A stretch of 64,000 bases of DNA from Streptomyces sp. 3214.6 (lineage in GTDB: Bacteria; Actinomycetota; Actinomycetes; Streptomycetales; Streptomycetaceae), in assembly GCF_900129855.1 (NCBI RefSeq), contig NZ_LT670819.1, positions 2,046,001 through 2,110,000 of the forward strand. Reading direction: 5' to 3'. The notes below the pieces were generated by a model, which had not been told where the DNA came from, made no database searches, and saw only the letters and a program-made list of their open reading frames with translations. Shown here piece after piece: positions 46,154 to 54,833 of this stretch; the first letter of the stretch is position 1; each line of letters begins with the position of its first letter. Made by a program: the position numbers and the translations under genes.

Positions 46154-46740
46154 ACCGTGCGCGAGACGACGTAGACGAAGGGATAGAGCGCGTTGCCGGT
46201 GTTCACCACCACGTCCAGCGTCGGATCGGGGTTCTCCCGCTCGCGGACGATGCCGAAGTCGTCGCCGGGACGGGAGCCGGGGCCGGTGAGCTTCCAGCCG
46301 GTGATCTCCTGGTCACGGTCGCTGATGGCGATGTCGCCCTTCTTCAGGGCGGCCCTGCTGACGCCGATGTCCGCGAGGAACTGGTCGAGACCGGCCTGCG
46401 TGGTCTGGAACTGCACGTAGAGCCGGCTGGTCTTCCAGTTGTTCGTCTCGTAGTAGGCGACCTGGTTGGAGGGGTGCGGGATCGGCACCTGGTACAGGCG
46501 GCGCTGGACCATCGACGGCCAGTCCGCGGTCAGGCCGGTCGCCGAGTACTTCGCCTCCTTGTCCTTGCCGCTGTCGCGGCTCTGGTTGGCGGAGATCACC
46601 AGGTAACCGGCCGGGACCCCGATGAGCAGCACGATGATCAACAGGGTGAGCGCCCTGCGGCGGATCACATGCCGACGGTCCTCCGGCGGGCTGGACGACT
46701 CGTCGGGGGGCGCGGCCTGGCGGGGCAGCGATGCTGTCAT
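46147..46740 (-). CDS. Single-pass membrane protein of unknown function
   Basis: 197 residues: a cytosolic Pro/Ser/Glu-rich N-tail, one transmembrane helix (LTLLIIVLLIGVPAGYLVI, residues ~31-50) and an extracytoplasmic domain with LYVQFQTTQAGLDQFLADIG and TLDVVVNTGNALYPFVYVVS. There are no catalytic residues. It lies between the ROK kinase and helicase genes, all on the same strand. Function is unknown. Confidence 0.8.
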   Translation of the reverse strand: MTASLPRQAAPPDESSSPPEDRRHVIRRRALTLLIIVLLIGVPAGYLVISANQSRDSGKDKEAKYSATGLTADWPSMVQRRLYQVPIPHPSNQVAYYETNNWKTSRLYVQFQTTQAGLDQFLADIGVSRAALKKGDIAISDRDQEITGWKLTGPGSRPGDDFGIVRERENPDPTLDVVVNTGNALYPFVYVVSRTVP

Positions 46741-46771
46741 GCGGCGTCCCGGGTGGTGCGGGGTGACGCGG

Positions 46772-46836
46772 CGGTCATGCCGTGTCCTGGGTACGGGGCA
46801 GTGCGGTGGTCATGACGGTCATGCCGTGTCCTGGGT
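46772..46836. repeat. Short duplication of the ROK gene 3' end
   Basis: The 21-bp segment containing the last codons and stop of the ROK gene (46816-46836) is repeated 44 bp further downstream (46772-46792). Confidence 0.75.
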
Positions 46837-47967
46837 GCGGCGGGCCGCCTCCGTGAACCGCTCGAAGCGCTCATAGCGCTCCACCCTGCGGCGCTTGGCG
46901 CGCCGGAAGCGGCGGGCGACCAGTCGGGCCAGGTCGGCGGCGCCGACCATGCCGGCCTCGGGGCCGAGCTGGGCGCGGACGATCCGGGCCTCGGGGCGGT
47001 AGCCGCGGCCGGTGAGCTGGCGCTTGAACGCGTCCCGCGCGGGGGCGATCAGCAGGTCGTCGGCGGCCGAGACGCCGCCGCCGATCACGAAGCAGGACGG
47101 GTCGAGGGCGGCGGCCAGGTTGGCGATGCCGACGCCGAGCCACTGGCCGATGTCCTGGAGCAGCTCGATACACATGGCGTCGCCCTCGCGGGCCAGCTCC
47201 GTGATCATCGGGCCGGTGATGTCGCCGATGTTGCCCTTGACGTGCTCGATGATCCCGTAGGCCACCGGGGAGTCGGCAGCGGCGAGCTCGCGTGCCTCCC
47301 TGACCAGAGCGTTGCCGGAGCTGTACTGCTCCCAGCAGCCACGGTTGCCGCACGGGCAGCGATGCCCGCCGGGCACGACCTGCATATGGCCGAACTCGCC
47401 GGCGACGCCGTACTTGCCGCGTTTGACCTGGCCGTCCTCCAGGATCGCGCCGCCGATGCCGGTGCCGAGCGTGATCATGACGAGGTGGTCCTCGCCGCGG
47501 CCCGCGCCGAACCGCCACTCCGCCCAGGCGGCGGTGTTGGCGTCGTTGTCCACCAGGACGGGAACCGCCAGACGGCCGGAGAGGCGGTCCCTGAGCGGCT
47601 CGTTGCGCCAGGACAGATGGGGCGCGAACAGGACGCGGTTGCGGTCCGCGTCGACCCACCCGGCCGCGCCGACGCCGACCGCGTGCACGTCGTGGCGGTC
47701 GGACAGGTCCAGGACCAGCTCGACGATCGTGTCCTCCACGACCTTCGGGCTCTTGGACTTGTCCGGGGTCTCCGTGCGGACCTTCTCCAGGATGTTGCCG
47801 TCGGCGTCGACGACGCCCGCCATCACCTTGGTGCCGCCGATGTCGATGCCGACGGTCGGCACACGGGGTGCGGTGAGGTGCGAGCGGCGCTCCCTCGTGC
47901 CCACGGTGCGAAGTGCGGGGGCGCGGCGGGAGCCGATGGGGGCGCTGAAGTTGCCGTAGGTGCTCAT
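46819..47967 (-). CDS. ROK-family glucokinase-like sugar kinase
   Basis: A 382-residue protein. After a basic ~35-residue N-tail: phosphate loop VGIDIGGTKVMAGVV, catalytic Asp in VLVDNDANTAAWAEW, LGTGIGGAI, the ROK zinc motif CPCGNRGCWEQ and the adenosine loop FVIGGGVSAADDL. It phosphorylates glucose or a related hexose. The ATG at 47967 (MSTYGNFSAP) is chosen over upstream codons. The GntR gene lies upstream in the same direction, and two GntR-type sites lie in the gap, so it is probably in the same regulon as the sugar dehydrogenase. Confidence 0.9.
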   Translation of the reverse strand: MSTYGNFSAPIGSRRAPALRTVGTRERRSHLTAPRVPTVGIDIGGTKVMAGVVDADGNILEKVRTETPDKSKSPKVVEDTIVELVLDLSDRHDVHAVGVGAAGWVDADRNRVLFAPHLSWRNEPLRDRLSGRLAVPVLVDNDANTAAWAEWRFGAGRGEDHLVMITLGTGIGGAILEDGQVKRGKYGVAGEFGHMQVVPGGHRCPCGNRGCWEQYSSGNALVREARELAAADSPVAYGIIEHVKGNIGDITGPMITELAREGDAMCIELLQDIGQWLGVGIANLAAALDPSCFVIGGGVSAADDLLIAPARDAFKRQLTGRGYRPEARIVRAQLGPEAGMVGAADLARLVARRFRRAKRRRVERYERFERFTEAARRTQDTA

Positions 47968-48138
47968 CGTCGCCGATTCTGCCTCACCCGCACATCGGGT
48001 GCCGAGTGGGGCAGTGCCCGTGCGGCGCAACCGCACACCGACGCCGGCCCGCGCCCGGAGGGGATGTGTTCCCGCTCAGGCCCGGGATCGTCGAGCTCGT
48101 CTCCGCCCGTCGTCCGCCTCGTCGGCCGCCCTCGCCCT

Positions 48139-48170
48139 GTCCGGATATCCGGTCACATTGTCAGGACATT
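48139..48170. promoter_or_regulatory. Two operator-like sites ahead of the ROK kinase gene
   Basis: TGTCCGGATA (48139-48148) and TTGTCAGGACATT (48158-48170) are 20 bp apart, about two helical turns. Both resemble the TGTCCGGACA palindrome in front of the GntR and Gfo/Idh genes. A further palindrome, CCGGATATCCGG, overlaps the first. Confidence 0.55.
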
Positions 48171-48200
48171 GCGACGCATTCGGGCTTCTCTCGCCTGCTC

Positions 48201-48965
48201 TCAGGGTCGTACGAGCAGTTGGAACTCGAAGGAGTAGCGGGTCGGCCGGTAGATGTGATCGCCGAACTCCACCGCGCGGCCGGTGTCGTCGAAGGTCGTG
48301 CGCTGCATGGTCAGCAGGGGGGAACCCTCGTCCTCGGCGAGCCGCTCGGCCTCGTCGGCGGTGGCGGCGCGGGCGCCGATGGACTGACGGGCGCTGTGCA
48401 GGGTGATCCCGGCGGCCCGCATCAGGCGGTACAGGCCGGTGGCCTGGAGCTGGTCGGTGTTCAGATCGAGCAGGCCGGAGGGCAGGTGGTTGCACAGGTA
48501 AGCCATCGGCTCCCCGTGCGCCAGCCGCAGCCGCTCCACCCGGTGGACGTCACTGCCCTCGGCCACCGCGAGCGCGGCCGCGACTTCCGCCGACGCCGGG
48601 ACCACGGTGTTGACCAGGACCGTCGTCGCCGGACGCTGCCCGGCCGCCTCCAGGTCGTCGTAGAGGCTGCTGAGTTCCAGCGGGCGCTTGACCTGGCTGT
48701 GCACGACCTGGGTGCCCACGCCCCGGCGGCGGACCAGCAGGCCCTTGTCGACGAGCGACTGGATCGCCTGGCGGACGGTCGGCCGGGACAGGCCGAGCCG
48801 TCCGGCGAGCTCGATCTCGTTGCCCAGCAGGCTGCCGGGGGTGAGCGAGCCGTGCTCGATCGCGGCCTCCAACTGCTGGGCCAGCTGGAAGTACAACGGC
48901 ACCGGAGAGCTTCGGTCCACACGGAGTTCGAGCTGCACGGTCGGGTCCACCTCTGGTTTCGGCAC
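48201..48965 (-). CDS. GntR/HutC-family transcriptional regulator
   Basis: 254 residues from a GTG: N-terminal winged helix (PLYFQLAQQLEAAIEHGSLT, ELAGRLGLSRPTVRQAIQSL, VDKGLLVRRRGVGTQVV) and a UTRA effector domain (residues ~95-250, with AYLCNHLPSGLLDL and YRPTRYSFEFQL). It is divergent from a Gfo/Idh/MocA dehydrogenase and upstream of a ROK kinase. It probably senses a sugar or sugar phosphate and represses these genes through TGTCnGGACA sites. Confidence 0.92.
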   Translation of the reverse strand: MPKPEVDPTVQLELRVDRSSPVPLYFQLAQQLEAAIEHGSLTPGSLLGNEIELAGRLGLSRPTVRQAIQSLVDKGLLVRRRGVGTQVVHSQVKRPLELSSLYDDLEAAGQRPATTVLVNTVVPASAEVAAALAVAEGSDVHRVERLRLAHGEPMAYLCNHLPSGLLDLNTDQLQATGLYRLMRAAGITLHSARQSIGARAATADEAERLAEDEGSPLLTMQRTTFDDTGRAVEFGDHIYRPTRYSFEFQLLVRP

Positions 48966-49015
48966 GGGCCGAGCGTAGCTCCGCCGCCGGTTGACGGGAA
49001 GTCGTGTAGTTCGGT

Positions 49016-49025
49016 TGTCCGGACA
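49016..49025. promoter_or_regulatory. GntR-type operator between GntR and Gfo/Idh genes
   Basis: TGTCCGGACA is a perfect palindrome 40-50 bp from both start codons, just upstream of a TTGACA (49032-49037) that can serve as -35 for the rightward gene. With CACTTT as -10, that transcript would begin at or very near the ATG (leaderless), consistent with the missing Shine-Dalgarno. Confidence 0.65.
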
Positions 49026-49067
49026 TACGCATTGACAGCGTGCGGCTCGCGCCGCCACTTTGGTTTC

Positions 49068-50090
49068 ATGCGCATCGGGGTCATCGGGACGGGCCGCATA
49101 GGCACCATTCATGCGAACACACTCAGCCGTCACCGCGAGGTCGGATCCCTGATCCTGACGGACGCGGACCATGCGCGGGCCCAGGAGCTCGCGCATCGGC
49201 TGGGAGAGACGGCCGCCCCTGGGGTGGACGAGATATTCCGCTGGGGCGTGGACGCCGTGGTGATCACGACGGCGACCTCGGCCCACGCCGAACTGATCGG
49301 TCGGGCAGCACGCTCGGGCCTTCCGGTCTTCTGCGAGAAGCCGATCGCCCTGGACCTGGCGGGCACGTTACAGGCGATCTCCGAGGTCGAGTCCGCCGGA
49401 ACGATCCTTCAGATGGGCTTCCAGCGGCGCTTCGACGCGGGGTACACCGGGGCCCGGGAGGCGGTGCGGTCGGGGCGGCTCGGACGGCTGCACACCGTAC
49501 GGGCGCTGACGTCCGACGAGTCGGCGCCGCCGGCCGCGTGGCTGCCGGTGTCCGGCGGGATCTACCGGGACGCGCTCATCCACGACTTCGACTGCCTGCG
49601 CTGGGTCACCGGGCACGAGGTGAGGGACGTGTACGCGGCCGGGTCCGACGCCGGGCCCGCGATGTTCCGCGAGGCGGGGGACGTCGACACGGCCGCCGTG
49701 GTGCTCACCCTCGACGACGGCACCCTCGCCACGGCGACGGCGACACGGCTCAACGGCGCGGGCTACGACGTCCGTATGGAGCTGGCCGGGGAGCTCGACC
49801 AGATCGTCGTGGGCCTGGACGACCGCACGCCTATCGCGTCCACCGAGCCCACCGGCCCGCCGGCCGCGGACAAGCCGTGGACGGGGTTCCTGGAGCGCTT
49901 CGAGCCCGCCTACGGGGCCGAGCTGGCCGCGTTCGTAGAGGTGGTGCTCGGGCGGCGGGCGAACCCGTGCGACGGCCGCGAGGCCCTGCAGGCGCTCAGG
50001 ATCGCCGAGGCCTGCGAGCTGTCCAGACGGGACCGCAGACCGGTCGCCCTCGCCGAGATCCCGGGCGGGGTCGAGTCTGCGTTCAGCTGA
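49068..50090 (+). CDS. Gfo/Idh/MocA oxidoreductase (inositol-dehydrogenase-like)
   Basis: 340 residues: N-terminal Rossmann fold (RIGVIGTGRIGTIHANTL), the catalytic Lys motif FCEKPIALDL, and the C-terminal substrate domain with GFQRRFDAGY and IYRDALIHDFDCLRWVTG (conserved Asp and His). It resembles myo-inositol 2-dehydrogenases and other NAD(P)-dependent sugar or polyol dehydrogenases. The start ATG has no ribosome-binding site and is probably leaderless. It is divergent from the GntR gene. Confidence 0.92.
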   Translation: MRIGVIGTGRIGTIHANTLSRHREVGSLILTDADHARAQELAHRLGETAAPGVDEIFRWGVDAVVITTATSAHAELIGRAARSGLPVFCEKPIALDLAGTLQAISEVESAGTILQMGFQRRFDAGYTGAREAVRSGRLGRLHTVRALTSDESAPPAAWLPVSGGIYRDALIHDFDCLRWVTGHEVRDVYAAGSDAGPAMFREAGDVDTAAVVLTLDDGTLATATATRLNGAGYDVRMELAGELDQIVVGLDDRTPIASTEPTGPPAADKPWTGFLERFEPAYGAELAAFVEVVLGRRANPCDGREALQALRIAEACELSRRDRRPVALAEIPGGVESAFS

Positions 50091-50583
50091 GCAGGCGTAT
50101 CGCGGGGGCCGCCGCGTCCGTCGCCATGAGGGACTCGCAGTGGGCGCATCTCAGGTGGTACGGCCGCACCACGTTGGTCTGGATGCTGTCCGTGCCCGAC
50201 TTCTTGGTCTTCGGGCAGTAGTACCCGAGGTTCAGCCGCACCCAGGGATGGCTGGTGGGCGCCAGGCCCCGTCTGCTGTCCCTGGCGTCCTCGAACGGGG
50301 CCCACCAGAAGTCCACCAGGGCCCGCAGCGCGAGCCGGTCGGCGCCGGAGGTCGTGTCGTACGCGGCGATCCGGCCCGCGGTGTAGTGGCTCCTCAAGCC
50401 GCTGCGGCTGCCCGAGCACAGCGCCCGTTCGGCGCCGCGCTCGTAGACCGTGGTGCGGCCGGTCCGCTCGCAGATGAAGCAGTCCACGCTGAACTCGAGC
50501 TTGGAACTCCAGTGCAGATTGTGGAAGTCGTCGCCCTTGAGCGGGCCGGTCAGCTCGGCGGTGATCTCCGCGGTGCGCAGCAC
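50083..50583 (-). CDS. Zinc-ribbon-like hypothetical protein
   Basis: A 166-residue cytoplasmic protein with two Cys pairs (CFIC near residue 35 and CAHC near residue 146) that could bind a metal as a split zinc ribbon, and with WVRLNLGYYCPKTKKSGTDS between. The start is a GTG with AGGGGGT upstream. Its 3' end overlaps the end of the Gfo/Idh gene by 8 bp, and the P450 gene lies upstream on the same strand, 34 bp away. I do not recognise a characterised family. Confidence 0.75.
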   Translation of the reverse strand: MLRTAEITAELTGPLKGDDFHNLHWSSKLEFSVDCFICERTGRTTVYERGAERALCSGSRSGLRSHYTAGRIAAYDTTSGADRLALRALVDFWWAPFEDARDSRRGLAPTSHPWVRLNLGYYCPKTKKSGTDSIQTNVVRPYHLRCAHCESLMATDAAAPAIRLLS

Positions 50584-50617
50584 GCATACCCCCTGAGAAC
50601 GTCTGGATCCCGGTGTT

Positions 50618-51796
50618 CTACCAGCGCACCGGCAGGCTGCGCACCCCGCGTATCAGCAGGCCCGGGAGCCAGTCGCCGGGCGGGCCGTCGAGGGCGAGGG
50701 CGGGGGCGCGGTCCAGCAACGTCCCTATCGCGGTGCGGGCTTCGAGGCGGGCCAGCGGGGCGCCCAGGCAGTAGTGGATGCCGTGGCCGAAGGCGAGGTG
50801 GCCCCGGGGCTCGCGGCGGATGTCGAAGCGGTCCGGGTCCGGGAAGCGGGCCCCGTCCCGGTCGGCCGCGGTGAGGCCGATCATCACGTGCTCCCCCTGC
50901 GCGATGGGGGTCGCGCCGATCTCCAACGGCTGCACCGCGTAGCGGAAGGTGGCGTTCTCCACCGGCCCCTCGTAGCGCAGGGCCTCCTCGACCGCGCCGT
51001 CCAGGAGGGTCATGTCGGCGCGCAGGGCGGCGAGTTGGTCCGGGTGGGTGAGCAGGGCGTGGACGGCGTTGGTGATCAGGTTGACGGTCGTCTCGTGGCC
51101 CGCGATGAGGAGGATGAACGCCATGCCGCGCAGCTCGCCGGGCGAGAGCCGGTCGCCGTCCTGCGCGGTGGTGCGGATCAGGTCGCTCAGCAGGTCGCCG
51201 CCGGGTCCGGCGGACCGCTTGTCCTCGATCAACTCGGTGAGGTACTCGGCGAGCCGGACCAGCGCGTCGTACTCGCTGTCCGCGTCGGTGGGCGCCACCA
51301 CCTGCGTGGACAGCTTGCGGAACTCCGTGCGGTCCAGTTCGGGAACGCCGAGCAGCTCGCAGATGACCGTGATGGGCAGCGGGAAGGCCAGTGACTCCAC
51401 GAGGTCGGCGCGGCCGTGCGGCAGCATCGCGTCGAGCAGCTCGTCGGTGATCTGCTGGACCCTCGGCCGCAGTTCCTCCACGCGGCGCATGGTGAAGGCG
51501 CGGGCGACCAGGGCGCGCAGGCGCGTGTGCCGCGGCGGGTCGGCGGTCAGCAGATACGGGCCGATGAGCTGATCGTCGAAGCCCCCCAGCCTGCTGCTGT
51601 CCTTGGACAGCCTCGGGTCGGCGAGCGCCGCCCGCGCCTCCTCGTACCCCACGACGAGCCAGGTCGTGTAGTCCTCGCCGGCGCCGGGCGGCCGCACCCG
51701 GTGCACCGGGCCACGCTCACGCAGTCGCGCGTACACCGTGTGCGGGGCCCTCAGGAACCCGTCGCCGAACTCCCCCAGGTCGATCACCTCGGCCAT
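50618..51796 (-). CDS. Cytochrome P450 (CYP107-like)
   Basis: A 392-residue soluble class I P450. It has the I-helix IAGHETTVN (acid-alcohol replaced by Glu-Thr), the K-helix EEALRYEGP, the Cys-ligand loop FGHGIHYCLG with Cys343 holding haem, and the N-terminal substrate region typical of CYP107. It needs ferredoxin and a reductase, which are not in the window. It is 43 bp downstream of a response-regulator gene, forming a histidine kinase-regulator-P450 operon. The substrate is unknown; no biosynthetic cluster surrounds it. Confidence 0.93.
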   Translation of the reverse strand: MAEVIDLGEFGDGFLRAPHTVYARLRERGPVHRVRPPGAGEDYTTWLVVGYEEARAALADPRLSKDSSRLGGFDDQLIGPYLLTADPPRHTRLRALVARAFTMRRVEELRPRVQQITDELLDAMLPHGRADLVESLAFPLPITVICELLGVPELDRTEFRKLSTQVVAPTDADSEYDALVRLAEYLTELIEDKRSAGPGGDLLSDLIRTTAQDGDRLSPGELRGMAFILLIAGHETTVNLITNAVHALLTHPDQLAALRADMTLLDGAVEEALRYEGPVENATFRYAVQPLEIGATPIAQGEHVMIGLTAADRDGARFPDPDRFDIRREPRGHLAFGHGIHYCLGAPLARLEARTAIGTLLDRAPALALDGPPGDWLPGLLIRGVRSLPVRW

Positions 51797-51839
51797 GCCA
51801 CTCCCCCTCCGTCACTCCTCCAACGGACGGGAGCGACCC

Positions 51840-52550
51840 CTAGTGCCCGTCCTCCGCCGCGTCCTGAGCTCCCGCCGCGTCTTCCGCCCGCTCCTCAAGG
51901 AGCCCGGCGTCGTACGCCAACAGGGCGATCTGCACCCGGTTGTTGAGGTCGAGTTTGGCGAGGATCCGGGAGACGTGGGCCTTGACGGTGGCGACGCTCA
52001 TGAACAGTCCGGCGGCGATGTCCGCGTTGGACAGTCCGCGGCCGACGGCGACGGCCACCTCGCGTTCGCGTTCGCCGAGCGCGGCGAGGCGCACGCGCGC
52101 GTGGGCGCGTCGGGTGTCGGCCGCCGTGCCCGCCGCGTGGTCCATCAACTGCCGGGTGACCGTGGGCGACAGGACCGGGTCGCCGGCCGCGACCCGGCGC
52201 ACCGCGTCGAGGATCTCGGCGGGCGGGGTGTCCTTGAGGACGAACCCGGCGGCTCCCGCGCGCAGTGCCCGCAGCACCTGCTCGTCGGCGTGGAAGGTGG
52301 TGAGCACCACGACCTGCGGGGCGTCCGCCCGCCTGCGCAGCCGCTCCGTAGCGGTGAGCCCGTCCATGGCCGGCATCCGGATGTCCATCAGGACGACGTC
52401 GGGCCGGGTGCGGTCCACGAGTCCCTCGACCTCGCCGCCGTCGGCGGCCTCACCGACGATCTCGATGTCGTCGGCGCCGCCCATCATGAAGGCCAGACCG
52501 GCCCGCACCAGGGGATCGTCGTCGACGAGAAGGAGTCTGATCGCAGTCAT
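51840..52550 (-). CDS. NarL-type response regulator
   Basis: 236 residues: receiver domain with acidic pocket (LLLVDDDPLV), phospho-acceptor Asp56 (VVLMDIRMPAMDG) and KDTPPAEI Lys, then a LuxR HTH (LSNADIAAGLFMSVATVKAHVSRILAKLDLNNR), and a short Glu/Ala tail. It pairs with the kinase encoded 50 bp upstream. The P450 gene directly downstream is the obvious first target. Confidence 0.95.
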   Translation of the reverse strand: MTAIRLLLVDDDPLVRAGLAFMMGGADDIEIVGEAADGGEVEGLVDRTRPDVVLMDIRMPAMDGLTATERLRRRADAPQVVVLTTFHADEQVLRALRAGAAGFVLKDTPPAEILDAVRRVAAGDPVLSPTVTRQLMDHAAGTAADTRRAHARVRLAALGEREREVAVAVGRGLSNADIAAGLFMSVATVKAHVSRILAKLDLNNRVQIALLAYDAGLLEERAEDAAGAQDAAEDGH

Positions 52551-52599
52551 GACCCTTACGTAATCACGGTTACGGGCCTGCCGGTCGGCGAGTTCACCG

Positions 52600-53880
52600 C
52601 TAGGCCGGGTCCGGCCACGGCAGCCACGCTCGTACCTCGAAGCCGCCGTCTCCCCAGGCCCCGTGTTCCAGGCGGCCTCCGGCCAGCGTCGCCCGTTCGG
52701 TGAGGCCGATGAGGCCCTGGCCGGAGCCGGGGACGGGCGGTACGGCACCCTCGGGGGCCGGGTTGCGCACGGTGACGGCCAGGCCCTCGCCGGGGCCGCC
52801 GGTGACGGTGACCGCGCTCTCCGCGCCGGGGGCGTGTTTGCGGGCGTTGGTGAGGCACTCCTGGGCGATGCGGTAGGCGGTGCGGCCGACGGAGGAGGGG
52901 ACGGCCGCGGCGTCGCTGACGCGCTGGTCGAGGGTGACCTTCATGCCGGCCTCGCGGGACTCGGCGACCAGCGTGTCCAGGGCGGCCAGCGTCGGTTGAG
53001 GGCGGCCGGCGTCGTCGGGTTCGCCGGCCCGCAGCACACCGATGATCTCCCGCAGATCCTGGAGGGCGTCGTGGGCGCTCTCGCGGATGACACCGGCCGC
53101 CCGCGCGATCTCCTCGCGGGGCGCGTCGGGACGGAACTCCAGCGCGCCGGCGTGCACGCTGAGCAGGGTGAGCCGGTGGGCCAGCACATCGTGCATCTCC
53201 CGCGCGATGGCCTCGCGGGCCAGCCGCTGCGCCTGCTCGGCGCGCAGCCGGGCCTCCGTCTCGGCGCGTCGGGCACGCTCGCGCAGGCTCAGCATCAGCT
53301 GCCGCTTGGAACGTACGAACATGCCCCAGCTGACGGCCGTGACGATGATCAGCACAGTCCACGCCACCGCGGGCCCGTAGGCAAGGGTGGGGTCCGGGCG
53401 CGCCCAGGCGAGCACCGGGATCAGGGCGAGCTCGGCGCCGCCCACCCAGGCCACGTACCGCAGCGGCCGGTGCACGGCGAGCGAGAAGAGGGCGACGACG
53501 CAGGCACCGGACGAGGTGGTGGACAGGAAGCCGAGGGGGACCAGCAGGGTGGCCAGGCCGACGGGCCACCGGCGGCGCAGCCAGACCGCCGCGCAGGCGA
53601 GGGCGCCCAGGAGCTGGTCGGTGAGGGCGAAGGCGGGCGAGAGGTCGCGTTCGCCGGGGAAGGAGTCCGCGACCGTCAGGCCGACGGCGACGGCCAGCAG
53701 GAAGCAGCAGAAGTCGACGACCCAGTCGCGGGCGGTGCGCCGGTGCGGTCGGCCGGGCCGCGTCGCGTCCGGGTCGAGCGCCGAGACCAGGGCGGACGGC
53801 AGCAGCCATCGGCGTCCGGTGAACCCGGGCGTCGCCCGTGCCGCGTCGTCCGCGGCATCCGTGTCGTCGTATGCCCTCAT
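52600..53880 (-). CDS. DesK-type sensor histidine kinase
   Basis: A 426-residue membrane kinase with about five transmembrane helices between residues ~50 and 190 and a short cytosolic coiled coil, then a HisKA_3 domain with His230 (REMHDVLAHRL) and a HATPase_c domain (QECLTNARKHAPGA, GQGLIGLTERATLAGG). There is no large extracellular sensor, so the signal is likely sensed in or near the membrane. The ATG at 53880 (MRAYDDTDAADD) is preferred over upstream codons that have no family likeness. Confidence 0.93.
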   Translation of the reverse strand: MRAYDDTDAADDAARATPGFTGRRWLLPSALVSALDPDATRPGRPHRRTARDWVVDFCCFLLAVAVGLTVADSFPGERDLSPAFALTDQLLGALACAAVWLRRRWPVGLATLLVPLGFLSTTSSGACVVALFSLAVHRPLRYVAWVGGAELALIPVLAWARPDPTLAYGPAVAWTVLIIVTAVSWGMFVRSKRQLMLSLRERARRAETEARLRAEQAQRLAREAIAREMHDVLAHRLTLLSVHAGALEFRPDAPREEIARAAGVIRESAHDALQDLREIIGVLRAGEPDDAGRPQPTLAALDTLVAESREAGMKVTLDQRVSDAAAVPSSVGRTAYRIAQECLTNARKHAPGAESAVTVTGGPGEGLAVTVRNPAPEGAVPPVPGSGQGLIGLTERATLAGGRLEHGAWGDGGFEVRAWLPWPDPA

Positions 53881-54081
53881 GGTCGACAAATCTACGCAGC
53901 GCAGGTCCGTGCCACCTCCCCGCGGACGGGATCCGCTGCCGAAGGGAGACGACCGTCGACCGAAGTCGTGCCGCCGGCTACTTTCGGCGGCGCCGGACCG
54001 CCGGACCGGGGCCTTCCGTCGGACGGGTCTCACCTCACGGCCGATGGCCTGCGTGGGTGCTCTGGGGCGAGGGTCCTGGAC

Positions 54082-54282
54082 ATGAAGGAACTGCTGGAAG
54101 TGATCGGTTTTCTCGCCCTGGTGCAGGGTGTGCTGGGCCTGGTGCACGAGTTCAGCGACTGGCGGGTGGGCCTCGTGCAGCGGATCGGTTTGCTGGACGG
54201 CTACGAGGTCTACGCCAGCGCCGCGCTCATCGTCCTGGCGTTCGCCCTGTTCGCGGCGGCGGAGAGCCGGGGGTCCGACTGA
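54082..54282 (+). CDS. Small two-helix membrane protein
   Basis: 66 residues, with hydrophobic segments ELLEVIGFLALVQGVLGLV and YASAALIVLAFALFAAAE separated by a polar loop (HEFSDWRVGLVQRIG). Function is unknown. It stands alone between the kinase gene (divergent) and the secreted RNase gene (convergent). Confidence 0.6.
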   Translation: MKELLEVIGFLALVQGVLGLVHEFSDWRVGLVQRIGLLDGYEVYASAALIVLAFALFAAAESRGSD

Positions 54283-54350
54283 GTGGGGGGAGTCGGACCT
54301 CCGGCCGGTCGCACCGTTCCTCGACGGTCAGCCCTTGATCGCCCGACGGC

Positions 54351-54737
54351 TCAGCAGCCGTAGTTGATCAGGTTGAACGTGGCGTAGTGGTCCGCGGTGT
54401 AGTAGTCCTCGTCGGTCTTCTTCCCGGTCACGATGCGGCGCGCTCCGCGCGTCGACGACCCGGGGGTCTTCACCGTGTACTCGTGGTAGTAGCCGGTCGA
54501 CTGCGAGGGCAGCACGCCCTCCCGGTTCTGGAAGACCGAGCCGTCCTGCGAGTACGGGAACGGCCCGCCCTGCTCGATCAGCTCGAGCGTGTCGTACGCC
54601 TGGGACGGCAGCCTGCTGTAGCAGACACTGCCGACCGCGGCGTTGGCCGTGGTGGCGGAGACGGTGCCGCCGACCAGAAGGGCGGACAGGACGGCGGCCG
54701 AGGCGCCTATGCGGGTGATGCGTGGGGGGAATCTCAT
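54351..54737 (-). CDS. Secreted guanyl-specific ribonuclease (RNase Sa type)
   Basis: 128 residues: signal peptide (MRFPPRITRIGASAAVLSAL, cleavage near ANA) and a ~95-residue microbial RNase domain very close to RNase Sa. It has FPYSQDGSVFQNREGVLP (guanine loop, Glu/Gln contacts), YYHEYTV (catalytic Glu), the catalytic Arg in RGARRIVTG and the catalytic His in DHYATFNLI, and the first and last Cys form the disulfide. It hydrolyses RNA at G outside the cell. No barstar-like inhibitor gene is adjacent. Confidence 0.94.
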   Translation of the reverse strand: MRFPPRITRIGASAAVLSALLVGGTVSATTANAAVGSVCYSRLPSQAYDTLELIEQGGPFPYSQDGSVFQNREGVLPSQSTGYYHEYTVKTPGSSTRGARRIVTGKKTDEDYYTADHYATFNLINYGC

Positions 54738-54833
54738 GCCCTCATGATGACGCGCGTAGACAGTGACATGTCAATGACAACTCCGAGGATTTTCCCGGCA
54801 AGTCCGATGAGTTTTCGGGAAGTTAACCTGCGG

